DNA of 64,000 nucleotides. Source: Rhynchospora pubera. Lineage: Eukaryota; Streptophyta; Magnoliopsida; Poales; Cyperaceae. The stretch covers positions 57,889,840 through 57,953,839 of the forward strand of contig CM051461.1 of assembly GCA_028095005.1 (NCBI GenBank), in the 5' to 3' direction. Numbering within the stretch: the stretch's first letter is position 1; each line of letters opens with the position of its first letter. A model generated the notes under the pieces. It saw nothing but the letters and a program-made list of their open reading frames with translations, searched no databases and was not told the origin of the DNA. Shown in pieces: positions 58,803-64,000 of the stretch. A program made the translations under genes and the position numbers.

Positions 58803-61513
58803 ATGGCCGAGACAGCTGTGAATTTTGTAGTGGGCAAGCTTGGGGAAATGATTGTGAAAGAGGCGCAGTTGTTGGGTGAGGTCGGGGACAAAGTGGAATG
58901 GGTGAAGACCGAACTGACTCGGATCAAGTGCTACCTGAAGGATGCAGACTCCAAACGTCGCAAAGGAGATGCAAGAGCTGAGAACTATCTGAATGAGCTC
59001 CGCGATGTGGCCTATCGCATCGAGGATGCCATCGACATTTTCTATGTTGAAATCGAAGACAACCGCCACAAACTCGATGGCAACAGCCAGAAAGTACCTG
59101 GCTGCTTAGGCAAACTGAAAAGGTTGGGGCGCAAGACCACCAAATTACCTGCCCGGCACAACCTTGCGATAGAGCTTGATGGCATAAAAAAACTGCTCGA
59201 AGGGATCTCCAAAAGCAAAGCCGACTACGAAATAGATCCACTACAAGAGAGAGGCAAGGGGGAGACGGTCCTCATGCCTTCTCGGAGAACTACTTACCAA
59301 GATGTGGATGAAGCAGAAATTGTAGGCTTTGACACTGACAAGAACAACGTTCGCACACTGCTCCTTGATCCAGAAATACGAAGGCGAGCTGTTGTTACAA
59401 TCGTCGGTCCAGGTGGTCTTGGAAAAACAACTCTTGCACAAATGGTATACAAAAGGTAAGTGCATGTTTTTCCTCTTCATGATAATTTTCTTTGATATGG
59501 CAAAGTGGGACAATTAATGCAATTATTCTTGTAATAAATGATGAAGAATATATCACTTTTAATTGTAAAATTTGAACTTTGAAGAATAAATTACATTTAA
59601 TTAAGACACGATGGAATGACTTATTTAAGATATAAAAATCGAAGTCCCACAACATAAATAATATTGCTGAATAATTGTCTGAAATCATAACAATGCTAAT
59701 TGTGCTTTTCTTTTGCTTATTTGTTATCCAGCGTGAAAGATGATTTCAACTTGCATATAATGCTCTCTGTCTCTCAGCAGTACAGTCCGGTCGATTTTCT
59801 GAAAAAAATGCTAACGAAACTAAAAAATTCTGAACCTACGGTGCAAGATATGGACGATTTAATCATCGAGCTCGAAGATTTGTTGAGTAGTAAGAGGTAC
59901 TTGATTATTCTAGATGATGTGTGGGTTACTGATTTGTGGAATCAATATTTAAAACATGCATTGCCTGATGTGGGGAATGGCAGTCGGGTGCTAATGACTA
60001 GCAGATTTATCGAGGTTGCTTAATCAGCTGACCCTATAATGGAACCTTATGAACTCAAGATCTTAAATGATGAGGACAGTCGTGATCTCCTCATAAAAAA
60101 AGCTTTCCCCTATCAAAAAACTAGTGAAAAATTTCCGAATGATCTCCTTGAACTAGCAGATGCACTATCCAAGAAATGCAAAGGTTTGCCTCTTGCTTTA
60201 ATAGTATTAGGTGGCATTCTTTTAACAAAAGATCAGACCTATACGGCATGGGAAAACGAGTTGAGAACTATGGATTGGCACTCTAAGGGCAAAGACTGCA
60301 TCGATATCATTGCCATGAGTTATGAAGATATGCCTTATTATCTCAAAACATGTTTTTTGTTTCTTGCTTCTTTCCCTGAAGACTATAAGATCTCAGCAAG
60401 ATGTCTGATCAAAATGTGGGTAGCTGACGGATTCATGCCACAACAAGGGAGAAAAACAATGGAAGAAATAGCCGAGAATTGTCTAGAGCAACTCTTTCAA
60501 AGGTTTTTTCTTCAATTATTTTTTGTTTTTTTTTTCATTCATGAAGTACATAGTAACATAGACATTATGGAAGATTCTATCATAAATGAGTTTCTTTTTG
60601 TATGTGCTGGAATTTAGAACTTACATTCAGAATGATAAAAAAATTGTTTAATTTTGACTCGAAAGAACCATAAAAACTAATCCATGATAGAATTTTCCAT
60701 ACATTATTATACACAACTTGTCTCCTCACTATATGAAACTAATGTTTTAATACCGTACTAGTCAATAGTCATCGAACCGGCGTACAAAGGGTGTGGAGTT
60801 TTATTAGTTTAACTGATTGTACCGGTTTAAAAATCAGTTGACGTCATAAGTTTTATTACCGTAGTTATGCAAATTTATTTAAAAAAAAATTAACATTATT
60901 TTGGCTACTCGTTTAACTACGGTAAATTGGATATTTTTGGTCCTAGTTTTGTTGGCAGAAAATTTTGCGTTGAGTTTCACTTCCCATTATTCGTGTGTCT
61001 ATATATATTTCCAATATGGATTATAAAATTAACTCATTAGAGTATGATTGTATATTAATATGTTTTTTTGGTTATGCTTCTTGTTGTTTCTTATGTGCTT
61101 GTTAGAAGAACTGAATTCAATATTTTGACTATTTTGGTACCTCTTTTTAAATAAAAAATATTTCAGGAGTATGATTCAAGTATCAAGCCGACATGCAAAT
61201 GGCTCGATCAAGTATTGTCGAGTGCATGATCTACTCCGTGATTTTGCTATGCATCAAGCTGGAAAGGAAAACTTCGTGACTATTTTCGCGAACCCACAAG
61301 ATATCAACCATTGTGACAGAGCAACTCGTCGCGCCTCACTTCAATCATGCGGTGCCCAGTTAATGGAATATGTAGGTCTAGAAACCCGTTCTTTATTTTT
61401 GTTTGACCTCAAAGGCAACTTACTCATGAGCTATTCTGAGTTTAGATTGCTAAGAGTTTTAGTAATTGAGGTTGTTTGGAGTGATGAGGAGGTTGTTAAA
61501 TTAAGAGGAATTG
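58803..61513 (+). pseudogene. CC-NB-ARC (NLR) disease resistance pseudogene
   Basis: Exons 58803-59455, 59732-60502 and 61167-61513, with GT-AG borders in phase. The Rx-N coiled-coil domain starts MAETAVNFVVGKLGEM and contains AYRIEDAIDIFY (EDVID-like). NB-ARC motifs in order are P-loop VGPGGLGKTT, kinase-2 YLIILDDVW, RNBS-B-like GSRVLMTSR, GLPL CKGLPLALIVLGG, RNBS-D CFLFLASFPEDY and MHD-like CRVHDLLRDFAM. In the family, such proteins sense pathogen effectors and trigger cell death. TAA at 60021-60023, just after FIEVA, breaks the frame where relatives have a sense codon (the text resumes SADPIMEPYELKIL), leaving about 314 residues. The LRR region begins (LLRVLVIEVV) but stops at a CACTA-like sequence at 61514. 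Both defects argue for a pseudogene. Confidence 0.85.
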
Positions 61514-62159
61514 CACTACAACAGAGATGTCCTATAGATAGACACAATAATGTTCCAGAATGCTTCTAAAAATCTAGCAAAATTTCTTTGCAAGATCTAT
61601 TATAGTCTTGCACAACTCGGTCTTGCAAAGTGCTATTGGAAGACTTATTTGTGGTGTTGGTAAAGAAGAAAATTAGTCTAGCAAGATGAAATTTTCACTA
61701 CACCTTTTTATTTCAATAATAGCATGACAAAAAAAATCTTCCAACGGTGAATCTCTTGCTACACCTTTTATTTCAATAATAGCATGAGCGAATTGTCTTG
61801 CCGTATTTATTATTTTATAATTTTATAATTCTATTATAATATAATTAATTTAATATCATATATTTCTTGCGACGACAAATGGGACAATTAGGAAGACATT
61901 TCAATTCTAGCTAAATTTTCAATTTATTCACATTTGTATATAATTAAATGAAACTATACAAATTAATGTTAAATTAAAATCAAAGATTCTTAATATTGCA
62001 ACAACAACAATACAAAATATTAATCATCAATCTCAATTTTTAATTACATCAAACATCATTTATTTATATTACAATATCAGCATAACACCAGAAATCAACA
62101 AAACAAGTTAAATAGAAATAGTAGTATCTTTTGTACAATGAAATACGATAAACCTTAAC

Positions 62160-62172
62160 CCCCCCCCCCCCC
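62160..62172. repeat. Poly-C homopolymer
   Basis: About 13 consecutive C in otherwise AT-rich sequence; its length may be unreliable in assembly. Confidence 0.8.
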
Positions 62173-63027
62173 TCAAGAACCATTAAGAAAAAGTGTTAAT
62201 CCAAGCAAGATCTTCTGGCATGTTCCCAACACTTCACACTTCATCTTCAATTTTAAAACCTATATATATATATGATGTAAAATGATATAATGGAAAACAA
62301 GTTAATAGAACTTAAGGAGGGAAGACTAGTAATTAATCGATCAGAAGAGGAAAGCGTGATACGTACCTCATGTTGAGAACATGCAAAGGAAGTGTACTTA
62401 GGCTGGAGAACTTGAATTAGTACCTAATTACATAATGAGACTAGATCACATTAATTTAATGAACATCAACCCACAATTTACATATCAAAATAGCATCATG
62501 GATATAAAATTACATGATGGTTAAAGGTCCAACAAATTACCAGAATTGATAGCCAGAACTTTTAAAAGTATTTAAACAATTAAACAAATTAAAGACGCTA
62601 AAAATTAACTAAAAAACTTGTTACATACCTAATATTTTTTCTAGTAATGCATACTAGCAAAATTCGACATATGAAGCAAATATCACCAACTCTTTGAAGG
62701 AATTTCTCTTGTAGGCTACACAAAACAACAATTTATGGTGGGGTTAGTTACTCTAAGTTAGTTGAATGCATAAAAAAAATTATATATGATAGTAGAATAA
62801 TTCTTAATGCACCATAATTTCATATTTTTGGTCTTGCAACAAGTACTAACAACAATAGCTATTCAACAATAAATATTAATTAAAAGGACCATAAATTTGT
62901 GCTACGAAATATTTATGCAATAAATGATTGACAAGTAAAGATACTACCTGATAATGATATGAATTTATATTAGTCCCTTCACTCTTGTTCCTACGTGATA
63001 ATATCATCATTGTGTAAATAATTGTAC

Positions 63028-63572
63028 CTGCAATAAGCCTTGACCAACAGATAGAGAATCTATATGCCTCTAGACCCATATCAGCCATCAGCTTCACATT
63101 TTCCTGATATTCATTAGAAGCATTCTAAAAATTACTTCAAGCCAATAAATCTATGTATTAGTGCAGGAAATATTATTGTACCATTTTTCCCTTAAAAATC
63201 AGAAATTTTAATTTTTGGATTTTTTATGCTAATTTTTTATTTAACAAGTTTAGGCCAACCAATCATATCTTGGCATTAATTTATAGTTAATTAGTTATAC
63301 AACCTGATAACATGACATTTCATCATTTACCAGCATGTACCGATACCTGTAGAATGACAATGTCATTGTACCTTGTATTTGTGATATCTATCTCCAGCCA
63401 CATCACTCGTACTATTGTCTGGCATCTTTCCTGTAATGCAAACATACTACCATTATAACTGCTTGACAAGTAGTGCATTAGACAGAGAGGGAGAGAGAGA
63501 GACAAGAATGACCATAAGTACCCCAGATAGAGGGACTTCTCCCATCCTTATCTGCCAGCAGCTCCCTCGACC
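63028..63572 (-). pseudogene. GH1 beta-glucosidase fragment (three exons)
   Basis: Minus-strand exons match the plant glycoside hydrolase family 1 N-terminal region. About 63515-63572: VEGAA, then, one base out of frame, ADKDGRSPSIWGTYG. Exon 63372-63430: KMPDNSTSDVAGDRYHKYK. Exon 63028-63103: ENVKLMADMGLEAYRFSICW, then SRLIA. Exons 2 and 3 have good GT-AG borders in phase. In the family this part precedes the catalytic TFNEP and ENG motifs, which I did not find downstream on the minus strand. The frameshift in exon 1 and missing later exons indicate a pseudogene or a captured fragment. It lies downstream of the CACTA-like terminus, so transposon capture is possible. Confidence 0.75.
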
Positions 63573-64000
63573 GACACAAATATAAATAAGATACAGGGAC
63601 TTAGGATAGTCAGATCCATCAAATATCTGTAAAAAAAATATTTTTCTAGAGATATGATCTGTACTTGATTATAAGATTCTTAACAAATTGAGATCCTTAA
63701 TTCAATTTGATCGATACAGAAAGAGAAGCATATTATTTACCGATTATAAGAGAGAGATTCGGAGTTGGGAAGAAACAGCTCTACATTGAGTTAATTTAGT
63801 TTAGATTACAATCGTTATGATCAACATAGATTGACGAAATTAACTTAACCAGCATATAAAAGAAGCGGCATTGTTAAGATTATCCTAATCTAAAATTAAG
63901 TTCATGAAAAGCTGCGTCAATGCAACTCATCACAAGAATTTTAACATAAACATATAATTGTGAAAATTAGTCTCAAATTAAATGAAATGAGGTCTAATTG

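Larger units (their letters stand above)
61514..64000 (+). mobile_element. CACTA (En/Spm)-like left terminus, right end not in window
   Basis: CACTACAACAGAGATGTCC begins exactly where the NLR reading stops resembling LRR sequence. It is followed by repeated TCTTGCAA/CTAGCAA-type words and a duplicated ~28-base block ending TTTCAATAATAGCATGA, as in CACTA subterminal regions. No matching TGTAGTG end was found downstream, so its extent is unknown and the end coordinate is only the window edge. Confidence 0.45.

Overview
This is AT-rich nuclear DNA from a flowering plant, probably a dicot. The evidence is plant-only protein families (EIN3-like factors, DUF295 F-box proteins, a plant mobile domain, a CC-NB-ARC resistance gene), GT-AG introns, and intergenic space packed with plant transposable elements. 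I could not name the species.

Layout. 1-482: C-terminal end of a DUF295 (KIB-type) F-box gene. 2.4-11.4 kb: a tandem pair of divergent EIN3/EIL transcription factor genes (3478-4935 and 9222-11264), each with its own TATA box and a 5'UTR intron; a LINE tail sits just after the second. 15.2-18.2 kb, minus strand: a complete nine-exon inositol polyphosphate 5-phosphatase gene (541 aa) whose splice phases all agree. 19-30 kb: mostly transposon debris, including hAT, MULE-type MITEs, microsatellites and a tRNA-derived SINE head. 30.2-39.1 kb: three related hAT elements (A, B, C) with matching target duplications. Among them, on the minus strand, lies a pair of small cysteine-rich secreted peptide genes resembling EMBRYO SURROUNDING FACTOR 1 (ESF1): one intact (34125-34976), and one dead copy with a hAT element in its signal-peptide exon and a stop codon in exon 2. 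40.8-48.6 kb: a degenerate plant-mobile-domain gene split by a 5083-bp insertion with TG...CA ends and an ACGTG duplication, best read as a solo LTR of an Ogre/Tat-like retrotransposon. That LTR holds an array of eight hairpins with a constant loop and covarying stems. 49.8-58.1 kb: more MITEs, a SINE with an 18-bp duplication, and an unidentified minus-strand gene (about 55.3-57.2 kb). 58.8-61.5 kb: a CC-NB-ARC resistance pseudogene with an in-frame stop, cut off at a CACTA-like terminus. 63.0-63.6 kb, minus strand: three exons of a GH1 beta-glucosidase fragment.

The genes do not form one pathway. The coherent units are two tandem pairs (EIN3-like and ESF1-like) and a record of transposon insertions whose original reading frames can be checked across the insertion points. 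The strongest unexplained signal is the hairpin array at 46037-46933.
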